Shown here piece after piece: positions 20,533-32,140 of a stretch of DNA of 64,000 nt. This DNA is from Mixia osmundae IAM 14324 (lineage: Eukaryota; Basidiomycota; Mixiomycetes; Mixiales; Mixiaceae). How positions within the stretch are numbered: the stretch's first letter is position 1; every line of letters begins with the position of its first letter. The translations under genes and the position numbers were made by a program. The notes below the pieces were generated by a model. That model was not told the origin of the DNA. It saw only the letters and a list, made by a program, of their open reading frames with translations, and searched no databases. The DNA lies in contig NW_014575562.1 of assembly GCF_000708205.1 (NCBI RefSeq), forward strand, positions 1,322,257 through 1,386,256, in the 5' to 3' direction.

Positions 20533-22186
20533 ATGATGACGAGCGTGCCTGCGATCGAATCAAGGCAGCGGCCCGAGCGAGCGTACATAGCGCTCAACTG
20601 TCCGCACTGCAGAGCAGCGCTCGAATTTCAGCCGCCGCCATCAAGCAGCTTTTCATCTGCAAGCTCGACGACGCAAGCAAGCGCCCTCCCTTATCCACCT
20701 TGGAAGGACAATTCGCCCCCTTACCGAGTCAGATGCAGCGTATTGAGCTGCAGCAAGCTCATCGATCCTCCCCGACCTGATATCGCCCCTGCGAACACGA
20801 GCACGAGCACGAGCACGAAACCTGCCGTGAATGGCAAGGCCGGCACGAGCAAGAAGAAGGAGAAGACGAGACGGATAGGGACAGACGAGCGACCGCTTGA
20901 GAAGACCTACTATGAGGTGCTCACGAGCGCTACAATTTGTCCAGACGTGCGCTCACGCACAATGCAGACATTGGGCGTCGAGCATACCGCGTCGGTCGCA
21001 GAGATCAAGTCTGCCTATCGGAAGCTCGCCATCAAGTTCCACCCGGACAAAAATCCGGGCAGCAAAGAAGCAGAAGATCGCTTCAAGCAGATCAGCAAAG
21101 CCTACTCAACGCTCTCTGACCCCGATCTCAGAAGGAGATACAATGAGTTTGGCGCGTCGGCACTGCAAGGATCTGGCGAGAGCGCAGAAGAAGGTTCGCA
21201 TTCACGATTTGACATCGTCGCGAGAAATGTGTATGCTCACCTCTGACCGGCTCGCAGGCTTCGTCGATCCGGAATCAGTCTTTGGCTCCCTCTTTGGGGG
21301 CGAGAAGTTCCACGACATAATTGGCGTGATAGCAATGGGCAAAGAAATGAAATCCTCCATGCAGAAAGATGCAGAAGAAGAGGAATCAGATGAGGAGCAA
21401 GGCAAAGACGACTCGGTCAAGAAGAAGAAGAAAGAACTCACCCCCGAGCAAAAGGCAAAACAGGACGCCGAAGAGCGCAAGCAAACTGAAGAGCGCAACA
21501 AGGCCAGGGAGGAGCGAGGTGGGATTTCGTCTTGCTGCACTCTCACGATCGTCTGACGGCGAGCTACAGTCAAATCGCTCGTAGCCGCTCTGAACAAGAA
21601 GCTCCAGATTTTCGAGCGTGAAGCCGATCCTGCCATCGCATCGTCTGTCAAGCAGATTTGGGAGATCGAAGCGGAAGAGCTCAAGAATGAGTCGTATGGC
21701 GTCGAATTGCTTCACTCGGTCGGACACGTTTACTCGGCCAAAGCGAAACACTATGCAGCGTCGCTCAGCACGCCACTCGGCATCGGTGGTTGGATTCACG
21801 GTTTCCGTTCGACTGCTCACGTCTTTAGCGAGACGATGTCCACCCTGTCTGCGGCTAATGAGCTTCGCAAAGTCTTCAACGAGCTGTCCTTGGCCGAAGA
21901 GAAGGGATTGGACGACGCAGCGAAGAAAGAGCTCGAGGACAGGGCAGCACAGAAAGGCGTAGAAGCCCTGTTCAAGGGCACCAAGCTCGAAGTCGAATCT
22001 GTCGTTCGCGAAGTCTGCGATCGCGTTCTGGGCGAGTCTGGCATAACACTCGAGGAGCAGCGCAGACGCTGCGCCGGTCTAGCCATCCTCGGTCAGGTGT
22101 ACGCCGCAGTGCGCAAGACAGACGATGTCAGCAGTGGGGATCGAGACTACGTCAGGATAGACACGAAGAAGGAGGCAACGAAGTGA
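20533..22186 (+). CDS. J-domain co-chaperone with DnaJ-X domain
   Basis: Four exons (introns 20917-20967, 21194-21257, 21519-21569) give 495 residues. The N-terminus has two Cys pairs ([22 protein letters not shown]) that look like a small zinc-ribbon. A Thr-Ser microsatellite and a Lys-rich linker precede the J domain ([19 protein letters not shown], then [12 protein letters not shown]); the HPD that stimulates Hsp70 ATPase is intact. A DnaJ-X domain follows ([34 protein letters not shown]). Such proteins (Caj1, Djp1) act as Hsp40s in the cytosol, at the ER or in peroxisome import. The terminal half is charged and helical. It is divergent from MCT1 (239 bp between starts). Confidence 0.9.
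20792..20818 (+). repeat. ACGAGC microsatellite, coding
   Basis: Four near-perfect copies of the hexamer ACGAGC lie inside the J-domain gene and encode alternating Thr-Ser in the linker before the J domain. It keeps frame at any copy number. Confidence 0.8.
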
Positions 22187-22276
22187 TGTTGTACCCAGCC
22201 ATGTAGGCACCGTCTCCGCTCACTCTCCGCTCGAGCCAGTGTGCAGCGCTGCAGCTCTACAACGGCAGCTAGACTC

Positions 22277-23260
22277 ATGTTGCGCAGCTCATCCCTTCTC
22301 ACGCTGATCGCTGCACTATGTGCACTTCACGCAGGCGCTCATACGTCACGTCAGCACATTGAAGGACACCACTCACACGACGTTGATACCAAGTATCGAG
22401 CGAAAGTATTCGACCCATCGGCTGTTCGCTTCGGCTGGTGGAAAGCCGAGCAGCAAGTCTGCCCTGTCCATCTGGGAATTGCCTGACAGGCTCAGGCAGT
22501 GCCAGCACGATCAGCAAGCGCGATGATGTTGCAGACGATGACGTTCCTCCGACGTTTGACGACCTCGAACACGCCAGCATTACTGGTTTTGTCCTCGTCA
22601 ATGTCTGTCACCGGCCCGAATGTATCTGTCGTTGCCTTTGAGGGCTAATGACTATACGGCTAGTGCACTCGCATGGGTCTCCTCAACCACGGTCTCGTCA
22701 TTTCGTCCCATCAGTCCACTGGCGCAGTCCTCACATATATCGACACCAGCACGCCCGGAGCCATCATCGCTAACCCATTCTACCTCGTCGCTAAGCCGAC
22801 TTCTCGACCGGCTCCTAATGGCGTCTCAATGACGACGGCGACTAACGAGCTCGATCCTTCGCGGCCCGAGCTCGTCCAGCTCCGTTATCCCGTACTGAGT
22901 AAGTTCGGCTGCTGCAACCACCGCGAATGCCATCTGACGTGAGCTCATAGCGGTGGGAGCTGCTTACGACCATTGTATCACGTTTGACAGACTCTCAGGC
23001 CTCTCGCTGGATCGCTGCGACGTATTCGGATCTGCGAAGGGCGCAGCGCAGAGTAACCATAGCTTCTCTGCACTGCACAAAAGCTGACGCAAGCATGCAT
23101 AGCGTACGAAGCTTACAATCATGTGCTCGTGCCACTTGACCAGGCTCGCTCATCGATCGACTCGGCATCCGAAGCTAGCGCGTCCAAACAGATGAATATC
23201 GACGACAAGGACACGATCATGCAGGGCATGCTTATGACGCTCCTCTTCGTACCAGCCTAG
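22277..23260 (+). CDS. secreted protein of unknown function
   Basis: ATG 22277 opens a strong signal peptide (MLRSSSLLTLIAALCALHAG). A plausible model joins five exons: a junction near 22435-22500, one near 22590-22667, then clear introns at about 22901-22950 and 23053-23103. The body contains a GLVISSHQSTGAVLTYID segment, AAYDHCITFDRLSG and TYEAYNHVLVPLDQARSS, and ends TLLFVPA. The hydrophobic end might be a GPI signal. The first two junctions are uncertain because short frames compete. No family recognised. The stop is 23258-23260. Confidence 0.45.
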
Positions 23261-23805
23261 TCATGCAAATGATGACGTCTCATTGATACAAAAAGGACGT
23301 GTCTCTCGCTGATAAAGGATTCGAAAGAACGCGTCGATCTGATTCTGTTCGCTTGGTTCTAATTTCTACGCACAAAAGCGAGCCTTCGAGTTCCCTTCCT
23401 TTCGATCGCGCTCTTTGTGCCACGTCCTTTTGAGTGATCACAGCGAGATGGGCACTCGCCATTCATTGCCTTTGTCGCTATATCGTCTACCGTCACGCAC
23501 GGTAAGGGCGCAGGCTGCTGACTACTTCTTGCTGCTTCACTCATCAAGGCTGCACCATGTCGATCTGGTATACGTCGAGGAACCATGCAAGTTCCTCGTA
23601 CTATCATTGGCGCTGCTGACAATGGTGCACGCAGGACGTATATAACTCAGTAGCTCCTAATCTTCAAGTACAACAGCCCACACCTGACCCAGCTGCTAGT
23701 CTGGATGGCAAACATCTGCTGCAACACAACAAATTAGTATGCAGCGATCTTCAGCAATCAGACGCTCGCTCAGTCTCCTCCTTGGAAGAAGAGGATCCTG
23801 TTATC
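23261..23805. other. intergenic region upstream of HMG gene
   Basis: No supported gene. Open frames on both strands are short and composed of unlikely residues. The region probably contains the promoter and 5' leader of the HMG-box gene, since the HMG reading frame is open some distance upstream of its first ATG. Confidence 0.45.
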
Positions 23806-25712
23806 ATGTCAAGTCGACCACTGTCAGTTGGGCCAAGGAAGCCTAGGCAGATGTCAGGTCACCAGCAGGCTGCAATGGCACGGTATAACGACGACGCGTA
23901 CGAGGCACACTCGTGCATGAGCTTTGGAGATTCTGTGCACGCCCCGGCGGGCAGTGTGCTTGCTCAGGGGCTTGCTCGACATCATCAGCCGCGGGACCAA
24001 GAATGTCGGGATGTGACGTGCTCTCCTTCCACCGATAGTGGTGAGGCAAGTGGTGGCAGTGATGAGGAATATGTTCAACCCTCTCGAATAGCACGCCGTA
24101 ATCCGTCAGCCGCCTCGATCAGCGCCTTGCCGTCGGCACTGGCAAAGGCAAAGATCCGAGTCGTCAAAGCTCCGCGCAAAGAGTCTACGGCTACTCGACA
24201 GCTCACATCAACAGGCAAGCTGTCACATGCCCGCAAAGTCCCCGAAGGTCACATCAAGCGTCCTCGCAACGCATTCATTCTCTTTCGCACGCACGCATGC
24301 GAGATCGATCTGGTTTCCACCGACACAGGCGTCAAAGACCACCGACAGATGTCCAAGCTCATCGGCGAGCTCTGGCGGACTTTACCTGCGAATGAGAAGC
24401 AGATTTGGACAGATAAAGCCAAGGCTGAGCAAGAGGCTCACAAGTTGTGCGTTCAGCTTGCCTTGGTTGCATCCCTGACTGATCGCGCGCCTACTACAGA
24501 GCTCATCCCGACTACCGATACAGACCCGCTGGGCGAGACACGAAGCCATCTGTCAACGTACGCTCCAAAGCGAAAGCTAAATTGTCTGCGAAGTCGCGGA
24601 ATCGTAACGTTCCAGGATCCCACGGATGCTCGCGTACGTCTTCTGCCAACAGAGTGAGCAATCTTTCCAGCGCGAAGCGAGAGATACAAGACTGGCTGCG
24701 CGAATCAGCCTCGCCCTCGCCGAGCTTGACGGACGCATCGATCGAGCTGATGCAACTCGAAAAGCTCGAGCCCTGCAAAACTCTGCAGCCGATGATCCGG
24801 CATAGTGCGTCTTATCTCATGCCCTACAATAGGCTCCATGTCAGCGCGAGTTCCAGCCCTTTTGCCGTCCTGCCATCAAATCCGGAGGATCTCAGCGATA
24901 ATGGTTCGCCGCCTTCGCCTCTGAAGAGGACGCTCTCAAGTCACATGCGATCTACTGCAACGCGCTCTCGAACACATTCTCACGCAGATTCCACAATAGA
25001 GGGGGATGCCCAAGCTTCTGCGCTAGCAATCGGTCTCGGCATCTCTCAGAGTGCTCATCTCGGCAGCTCTCGAGATAAATCGTCGGGCTTTGACGTGCCT
25101 ACCCGCGGCCTGTCGATGACGCGCGCGTCTCGACCAGCCCCTCTGACAGCTCTCACGCCCCGCCGCCGAGCAGGAAATATGACTTGGCCCTTCGACCCTC
25201 ATGCAATGTTCCAGTCTTCGCCGATTTCGCCAAATGGGCAGCCCGTGCTGGCATTGCAGTCCCCCACGCGTTCGCAGCAATCATTGAACACAGCAGCAGG
25301 CGATCTCTATTCGAGCACGCTTTCTCCCTACGCCACTACGTTCGGCATACGAAGCAGGGGCGCAAACGCTATGCTCTTTAGTCCCGCGCAAGTTGACTGC
25401 GAAGCGCGCCGATCAAGCTATGATACATGGATGCTTCCTCTGCCTTCGGCTCGGGGATTGCTGCAGACGCCAAGATTGTCGGCTGCCTTTGAATTTCCAC
25501 AATCCAGTCCCATGGCGTTGCTCAGTCCTCGCATGAACGCTTCTCTTGGGAGCAATCGACGCAACGACTCAATAGACTGGCTCAGAGCGCCTATGACGGC
25601 GCGTGCACTGGCATTGCTCGACTTTCCTGGCCTGTCTCACTGGCAGGGGGAGTTATCGGCTCGCGAGTCATTAAGTAGCGTGATGCTGAGACAAGATTCG
25701 CTGACTCAGTAA
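23806..25712 (+). CDS. HMG-box transcription factor (MATA_HMG type)
   Basis: Two exons (intron 24447-24499, inside the HMG box) give 617 residues from ATG 23806. The box spans about residues 149-222: HIKRPRNAFILFRTHACE, KDHRQMSKLIGELWRTL, then after the splice AHPDYRYRP. This matches sequence-specific single-box fungal regulators such as Rox1, Ste11 and Prf1. The C-terminal two thirds are Ser/Pro-rich with Leu-rich patches and no second domain. It should bind AACAAT-like sites in promoters; whether it governs mating, as Prf1 does, cannot be told here. No pheromone or homeodomain genes lie nearby, so this is not obviously a mating-type locus. Confidence 0.85.
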
Positions 25713-25933
25713 AGACACGTTGCAGCGCGTCGAAAGCAGTAGTCGAGTGTCTGAGCATCAATCCAGGCGAATGGGACTTGTACGAGATCGCGACGCTTAC
25801 CGCCCTGTTATCGCCCTTGCATTTAGCTTACAAAAAAGATCTCGCATTTCCATGAGTGCACATGCTTGCGTAACAATGAGTGTGTGATCGTGGTCTGGCT
25901 GCCATTCAAATATCTCGATGGGTTTTCATCGTC

Positions 25934-27061
25934 CTAATTGCTCAACTGAGGTCGATTGAGTGATGCGGGATCCAGTGTGATGCAGCGGCCTAGTGAGGGT
26001 CTCTGTGAAAGACCATCACCTGTTACCATGCGAGATGGGGATGCGTGTCCGCTTAGCCGCGGCGGTAGGTGACAGTACGGAAAACCGACTGAGTATGAGT
26101 CTAATGCGGCAGCTGGCTGAAATTCGACGGTAGATGACCGCCTGGTCGGACTAGATGTGACCGATGCGCTGCTGGCGGCTGAAGTCATCTGAGAAGCCTT
26201 GCGCGGGCTATGAAAGTCACGATGTAGTGCAGCAGGATTTGCGGCAGCGGCTTCCGAACGCCACATTGCTTGCATATCGTCCAGCTGCTTTTGAGTCGGC
26301 ACAGGCATCGAGTAAGAACGGATCATACTGGGAGCGGCCGATCGGACAGGAGCTGTGCTTGAGGCTCTGACAGAATTCGATCTGCCCAAGACCGATACAG
26401 CTTCCTCGTCGTCTTCCGAATCTGCGTCACCTGCCAGATATAGAGCAAGAGGTGCAATGTGGCTTTGCTCGAAAGGAACGGCAGGCGCAATGTAGCTACA
26501 TGAAGAGATTCTCTGCAAGGGCGCAGGGCGCGTCATCGCCATACTCGAGGTAGGCTCGCTTTTGGCGACCATCTCGGACGGGGATGTCCGCGTCCAGTCT
26601 TGGTAATTGTCGTCGTCGCCCAAGCTCATGATGGTGGAATCAGAAGAGATAGACGTGCGCGAGCTTCGATCGAGACCTGCGCCGGCCTGCGCCTGCTGCT
26701 TTAACCAATCGAGAGAGATCGTAGTCTGGTGTGTGCTCCTGATGAGGAAAGGGTTCTCTTCCTCGTGGTATGTCACACTGGTCTCGTTGTGTAAGCAGCC
26801 AGTCAATGAAGCGGGTGGATGCGCTCACGAGATATCTGAGCGCATAGGACACGGACTCAGCTTTCGCTCGTTAAATGCGGTATCGGGCTGCGAGCTGCGT
26901 GAATCTGACGATGGCGCGACAAAGTCGATAGGCGAGCCGATCGAAGACGAATTTGACGAGCGTCCCGACGAGGGCGACAGAGCAGGCATGTCTTCGTCCG
27001 TGCTACCTTCTGACTCACGCTCAAGACGCCAGCGGAGATCGTCCCCAAATGCGACCGACAT
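25934..27061 (-). CDS. Ser-rich protein of unknown function
   Basis: Two exons (intron 26778-26828) give 358 residues. The splice is well supported: the first exon ends ..SDIS and continues VTYHEEENPFLI in the second. The product is rich in Ser, Pro and acidic residues (..SLGDDDNYQDWTRTSPSEM.., ..GDADSEDDEEAVSVLG.., ..SPTRRSST..), without membrane segments or a recognised domain. It looks like an intrinsically disordered nuclear or regulatory protein. Start ATG 27061 was chosen as the first in frame; an upstream exon is possible. It is convergent with the HMG gene. Confidence 0.6.
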
Positions 27062-28028
27062 CTCGCGACGCGAGGCCAAGCTGCGTTCTGCGAGATAAGC
27101 CGACTGTCTTCAGCCTTGTACGCAGTTCGAGGGAGGCATGATCCACCTGAGACGAGAGCGTGCGGTCGCTTGTGCACTCTGATTGGCCCGAGTGATCCGG
27201 AGACTTCACAGGCGAGCGCTTGCGTGCATTGAGCGTCGAGACGAGCGATCAGGCGGCGCGTGTGTCAGTTGTATCAGGCCAGACAGGCGAATGACTGGCG
27301 GCAGTGCTCTTGCCTTTTATCGGATCAGGAGCACGGCCTCGACGCTCGGGGCGCGACCTGGCTGAGACGCCTTGAGACGCCTTGAGGGATGCGCTCTATC
27401 TTGCCACGCAACGATGAATTTCCCTCGCGGTTTCGCGGAGGAGATCAGCGCTCGGAAATTCTCGACTGGCGATCGAGAGGGGCTGCAAAGTCGATCGCAT
27501 GGAATACATGCGCTCCTCGTGCACGCCTGCGTGTGAAGCTACACAGGTTGAAGCTCTGGCTCCCCGTGGGTTGTCAGGGTGCAGACCGTGCAAATAACAG
27601 CGAGCGGCTAGCCTTGGGAGCTTCGGTGGCCGGCAGAATGCCAAAGGGGCGCCAAATTACAAACGCTCCTTTTCCCACCCCAGACTTGTTCTCTGTTCTT
27701 GAGCATATGCGTATCAGCTAACATCCCCGTCATGCAAGCCGAGCGCAGGCAGAAGCGCGCGCATGAGGGGCGCATCTTCCGATTGCGTACGCTTGCATTG
27801 GCAAGGACCCGTCGAAGAACTGTTGGCTGAGCCGTACTTATATGCCAATGAGCTCTATGCATGCCATGTGTACACAGTTCTGCTTCAATCCAAATGCATA
27901 CAATGGCGGTGAAAGCTGATCGTACGCCTGACGACGACGACGCTGACGAGCCGATCACTCGAAGTCAGTCGGTCATCGCAAACGTACGGCGGACGCGCGT
28001 CGCCTAAAATCTGTCACACGGCGGCGGC
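27062..28028. other. intergenic region, divergent promoters
   Basis: Nearly 1 kb between the Ser-rich orphan and GCN20. Frames at 27389-27721 (+) and 27608-27958 (-) overlap on opposite strands and show no domain. A short tandem of the 10-mer GAGACGCCTT occurs near 27362-27385. Nothing else is supported. Confidence 0.5.
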
Positions 28029-30729
28029 ATGGCATCCCGCATCCTCTACAAGACATTGCCAGGCTTGGATCCGCTGGTGGTCGAGTACATAGCCAGCTTC
28101 GTCGATGACGACACGAATGACGCCGATTCGGAGGAGCTCGATGATTTGGTCAGGCCGACGCTCGAAAGTGAAGGCGTCAGCGAGGCAGACATGGTCACTG
28201 TCTGCACGGAGCTCAGAAGACTTCTGTCCGGCAAGACTACGAACGGCTATCACGTGAATGGCGGTCCCAGGGAACTCGAGCACGTCGTCGCTATGGACGC
28301 TCAGCCTGCAATGTCAAAGAGTGGCCTCATGCTCGGCAGCGTCGACATTGAATCGGCCGGCAAGTCGAGAGAGTCGCAGGTAGACATCCGCAAGCTAGAA
28401 AAGGCAGAGGCCAAGATCAAAGCTAAGATGGACAAGCGATCGAAGAAAAATCTGCCAGAGTTATACGAATCCTCGAAGCTTGTGGACGCTGCCCGGCAGC
28501 GCAAAGAGTATGAGGACCGCTACATGGCTGTCAATCCTTTGCAGACCGGTGCTGCAAAGGGCAAGAGCAAGGACATCCAGCTCGACAACATCGATGTCAA
28601 CTTCGGTAGCAATCGCATCCTCTCCGGCGCAACTCTCACCCTCGCTCACGGACGACGCTACGGTCTCGTCGGCCGCAACGGGATCGGCAAGTCGACCCTG
28701 CTGCGCACGCTCGCGTTCCGTGAAGTTGCTGTGCCCACGCATCTGTCGATCCTATACGTCGAGCAAGAAGTCTTGGGCGATGACACAAATGCCCTGGAGT
28801 CGGTCTTGCAGGCCGACGTGTGGCGTACGAGGCTCTTGCAGGAACAGGAAGAACTTAATGCTAAGCTATCCGGTCTCGAATCACTTCCAAATGGCAACAA
28901 TGGCACTGCAGACATTTCTGAAGCGGAAGGCTCGACGACGAACACGCGCAAGAAAGATGATGCTGCCGTTCGCTTAGGCGAAGTGCATCAGCTCTTGATC
29001 GACATAGAAGCTGAGACTGGCCCATCACGGGCTGCAGAGCTCCTCGCGGGCCTCGGCTTTAGCACGGATGACCAGAGCCGCGCAACACGTACCTTCTCCG
29101 GTGGCTGGCGCATGCGACTCTCTCTCGCTCGCGCACTCTTCTGCAAGCCGGACCTACTCATGCTCGACGAGCCTTCGTACGCTCGCTCATTCGATCCGGA
29201 GTCCCGGTCGCTGACCTCTTCTCATCCACAGCAACAATCTAGATCTCAACGCGCTCGCCTGGCTCGAAGACTATCTGCAAACCTGGCCAAACACGCTGCT
29301 CGTCGTCTCTCACGATCGCGCATTTTGTGTGTCCTGCTATGTGCTTCGAAGTCTATCGCTGACGCTACTTTCCAGTGGACCGCGTCGCGACAGATATCGT
29401 GCATCAACACTCGCAGCGTCTAGACTACTACAAAGGCACGCTTCATTCGACTGCATTGCATGTTTGCTCGCTAACATTCAACAGGCAATTTTACGCAATT
29501 TTATGCAACCAAGAGCGAGCGCAAGAAGAACCAACAGCGAGAATATGACAGTCAAAAACAGTACCGCGAACATCTGCAAGCCTTTATCGATCGCTGGCGG
29601 TACAATGCAAACAGGGCCGCTCAAGCTCAATCGAAAATTAAAATCCTGGAGAAGCTGCCTGATCTCGAACCACCAGAAGACGATGATGTGGTCCACTTTA
29701 CGTAAGCGCATGTCAATGCTGTGAAACACGCGCTCAATAGCCATCTGCAGCTTTGCTGAGGCAGACAAGTTATCGCCGCCATTGCTGCAGCTCAATGAGG
29801 TCAAGTTCAGCTATACGCCCGAGCGCGTGATCGTCGCCGGTGTCAACATCGATGTCGGTCTGGACTCGCGCATTGGCATCATTGGCCCCAATGTACGTCG
29901 TTCGAGGTCTGGATTATGCGAGCTCATGATTGCCGGTAGGGTGCTGGCAAGTCCACTTTGCTCAAAATGCTTATTGGCCAGCTCGAGCCATCTCAAGGGC
30001 AGCTCAATCGAAACGGCCGTCTGAGGATAGGCTGTCAGTCGGTCTGGCAAGCGTTGCGATTCCGCTGACTCAGCGCAGATTTTGCGCAACATCACATTGA
30101 TGCCCTCGATGTTGCTGTCTCGCCTGTTGCTTTCCTCATGAGGCAGCATCCCGGGAGGACGGAGCAAGAGTATCGTGCATTTCTTGGCCACTTTGGTATC
30201 ACTGGCATGACCAGCTTGCAAGTGATTGGGACATTATCAGGAGGTAGACCGCCCACACAAGTACCCTGACTGTACTAACGGAGCTGGTGTAGGTCAGAAG
30301 AGTAGGGTCGCCTTCGCATTGCTCAGCTTGGCCAGACCGCACATCCTGCTGCTCGACGAGCCCACCAACCATCTGGACATCGGTGAGTGCTTCGTGAGGT
30401 ACTCTGACTACGCTTGCTGACCTGCTTTGCAGAGGGCAAGCTGACGTCATGCCATCTGCTTCTGTGCTGACGAATGCGCAGGTTTGGACGGCCTGATAGA
30501 AGGCCTCAGCAAATGGAACGGTGGCGTAATCACCATCAGTCACGACGAACGCTTCATCAACGCCTGCTGTAAGCAGCTTTACATCTGCGCAGATGGCAAA
30601 GTCGAGATCTTTAAAGGAGATGTGTCGGCTTACAAGGTGAGCAAGATCGCCGATCGGTCACACAAGCTGACAAGATGTGCATTCTCGCAGTCACTCATTG
30701 TCAAGAACGCAAAGCTCAAGCCGACTTAG
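28029..30729 (+). CDS. GCN20: ABC-F ATPase GCN20
   Basis: Eleven exons give 735 residues, close to yeast Gcn20 (752). Introns: 29177-29231, 29327-29375, 29436-29484, 29702-29750, 29893-29939, 30034-30078, 30244-30292, 30383-30432, 30436-30481, 30637-30690. The N-terminal region (..[11 protein letters not shown]..) precedes two ABC domains: Walker [12 protein letters not shown], signature [12 protein letters not shown], Walker B LLMLDEPS; then [43 protein letters not shown]. Gcn20 works with Gcn1 on ribosomes to activate the eIF2-alpha kinase Gcn2 under amino-acid starvation. The first Walker B has DEPS-N-N rather than DEPT-N-H. Two introns are inferred GC-AG and one exon is only three bases. 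Confidence 0.94.
29436..29484 (+). other. inferred GC-AG intron in GCN20
   Basis: The exon ends ..TACTACAAAG, the intron begins GCACGC and ends CAACAG (49 bp, CTAAC branch-like site). This junction restores Tyr-Tyr-Lys-Gly-Asn-Phe, conserved in Gcn20. No GT donor nearby keeps the frame with a credible intron length. Confidence 0.7.
30433..30435 (+). other. inferred 3-nt microexon in GCN20
   Basis: The three bases AGG lie between a 50-bp intron (30383-30432, GTGAGT..TTTGCAG) and a 46-bp intron (30436-30481, GCAAGC..GCGCAG). Including them gives LDIEGLDGL, the family consensus after DEPTNH. Skipping them (one 98-bp intron) keeps frame but loses the Glu. Both flanking introns have usual lengths and their own GCTGAC branch-like motifs. 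Confidence 0.6.
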
Positions 30730-30845
30730 GAATGATGTGCTTATACATGCTTTTGACGCAGGCGTCTAGCATGCAGAAGTGGCGCTATAGAGGCGAATGC
30801 TGCAGATCAGCCTGAACAGCCCGTACAATTGCTGGCTGACAGCGC

Positions 30846-31141
30846 ATGCATTTGGCTGCTAGTCTGGTCGGCTTTCTGGGTGATGCAGTGTACACAGCTG
30901 TTCGTCCAACTGGGCGAGTCCACTGGCCAACTGAACGTCCAGCGAAGTGAAGCCAGTGTCATGGAGCTATCGAGCCATCGAGTCAGCCGTCAAAGCGGCG
31001 ACCCCTATCAGATTGCATGCGCCGCGCTGCTTGTGGGGCCGCAATTACTCCAACGTATCGATCGATGGCAATCGTTTCGTTGCGCGTATACATTTCCGTC
31101 TCAAAGCAGACAAGGCGGCTGCACTCAGAGCAAAGTGCTAG
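30846..31141 (+). CDS. possible small protein, unknown
   Basis: ATG 30846 and an intron at 30947-31011 would give 76 residues: a short N-terminus (MHLAASLVGFLGDAVYTAV), then a basic part (..LWGRNYSNVSIDGNRF.. ..RLKADKAAALRAKC). The splice keeps frame and the composition is mildly amphipathic, as in small mitochondrial proteins, but no family is recognised. It sits between GCN20 and the convergent MET8 with 30 bp to the MET8 stop. It may be noise. Confidence 0.3.
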
Positions 31142-31171
31142 GCTGCTGCCAGCCTGAACGTGACGTCGGTC

Positions 31172-32099
31172 CTATCGCTTCAGGCGAATAGTCTGAAAGG
31201 CAAGCGTGCTTGCGATCCCAAATGAGAACCCCATGAGACCGGCGAGGATGCCGAATTGGCCAGCCGCGCGCGAATAGGGACATCGACGCCACAGTGACTG
31301 CCATTTGAGCGAGATGGACGCCAGGGTGGATGCAGACGTGACATCGGCATAGTAGAGCGCCCGATCGTCTTCCCATCCATCCAAGATCTTTTCCCTCATG
31401 GCGTCGTCCATTGCAGCGAGTTGTTCGAGTGACCAACGATCGCAGACTCTGACCATCCATGCCATCCGCCTCTTGCCCTCCTCTTGGGCAGGGGCGCGTC
31501 TCCTCAGTTCGGCACGGAGCGTGCCGACGTTCTCGATAGCTTCGCCGCAGTCGTGCGGCAGAGCGTCCTCGATCATCTTGCGGATCCGGTTGGCTATCCG
31601 TGGACCTTTGCCTCCCGTAGAGACCATGACCTGGAGTGGTCCGCGTCTGATGACAGAGCCGAAGAAGAAGTCACAGAGGGGGATGACGTCGGCTACGTTG
31701 ACGATGATCTTTTGCTGTTTGCAGAGCGAGTGAATGTGTCTGCTGATCGTCGAGTCGTCGAGGGCAGTGAGGACCATGTACTGACCCTTGACGTCGTCAT
31801 CTTGAAAAATGCGGTCGATGTAGGTCAGATGGGGCCACTGCTCGCTGAACAGCCGGTACCTGACTTCCTCGCCCAGGCCAGAGGCAGGTGAGACGAGCGT
31901 CACCTTTGCGTCGGCAGCTAGCACCTGTCTCTCGGGCTTCTCATTCAGGCTTCACGTCGACGAGCAGACAAGGCCGACTCACACAGCGCAGTCGATCTGC
32001 TGCTACCTGACCGCCGCCGACGATGAGCACGGGCTGATCTTTGAGCTGCCATGCCAGGAGCTGGCTCCCGCCTGTCACGATGCGCTCGTACGACGGCAT
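31172..32099 (-). CDS. MET8: siroheme synthase MET8 (precorrin-2 dehydrogenase/ferrochelatase)
   Basis: Two exons (intron 31925-31982) give 289 residues. The N-terminal Rossmann motif PVLIVGGGQVAADRL is split from ADAKVTLVSP by the intron. Then DSTISRHIHSLCKQQKIIVNVAD, FFFGSVIRRGPLQVMVSTGG and the typical Met8 helical domain follow. Met8 oxidises precorrin-2 and inserts iron to make siroheme, the cofactor of sulfite reductase. The C-terminus carries a hydrophobic stretch (GILAGLMGFSFGIASTLAF) before IRLKR, so the protein may be membrane-tethered, as in some fungal relatives. Its start codon is only 41 bp from that of RRP3 on the other strand. Confidence 0.9.
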
Positions 32100-32140
32100 C
32101 CTCCTGTGCTGGGCCGGCTGGCGCTCTCGCGTCGTGCAAG
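32100..32140. promoter_or_regulatory. 41-bp divergent start-to-start interval, MET8/RRP3
   Basis: The ATG codons of MET8 (-) and RRP3 (+) are separated by only 41 bp. Promoter elements of each gene must therefore lie inside the other's transcribed or coding region, or the transcripts must be nearly leaderless. If RRP3 starts at the next in-frame ATG (32186) the gap is 86 bp. Confidence 0.55.

Noticed and set aside
23806-25712. HMG-box gene as a mating-type locus
   Set aside because: No pheromone, receptor or homeodomain genes lie near, and such factors are widespread outside mating loci.
26607-27098. 163-codon plus-strand frame
   Set aside because: Antisense shadow of the Ser-rich orphan, whose two exons join cleanly.
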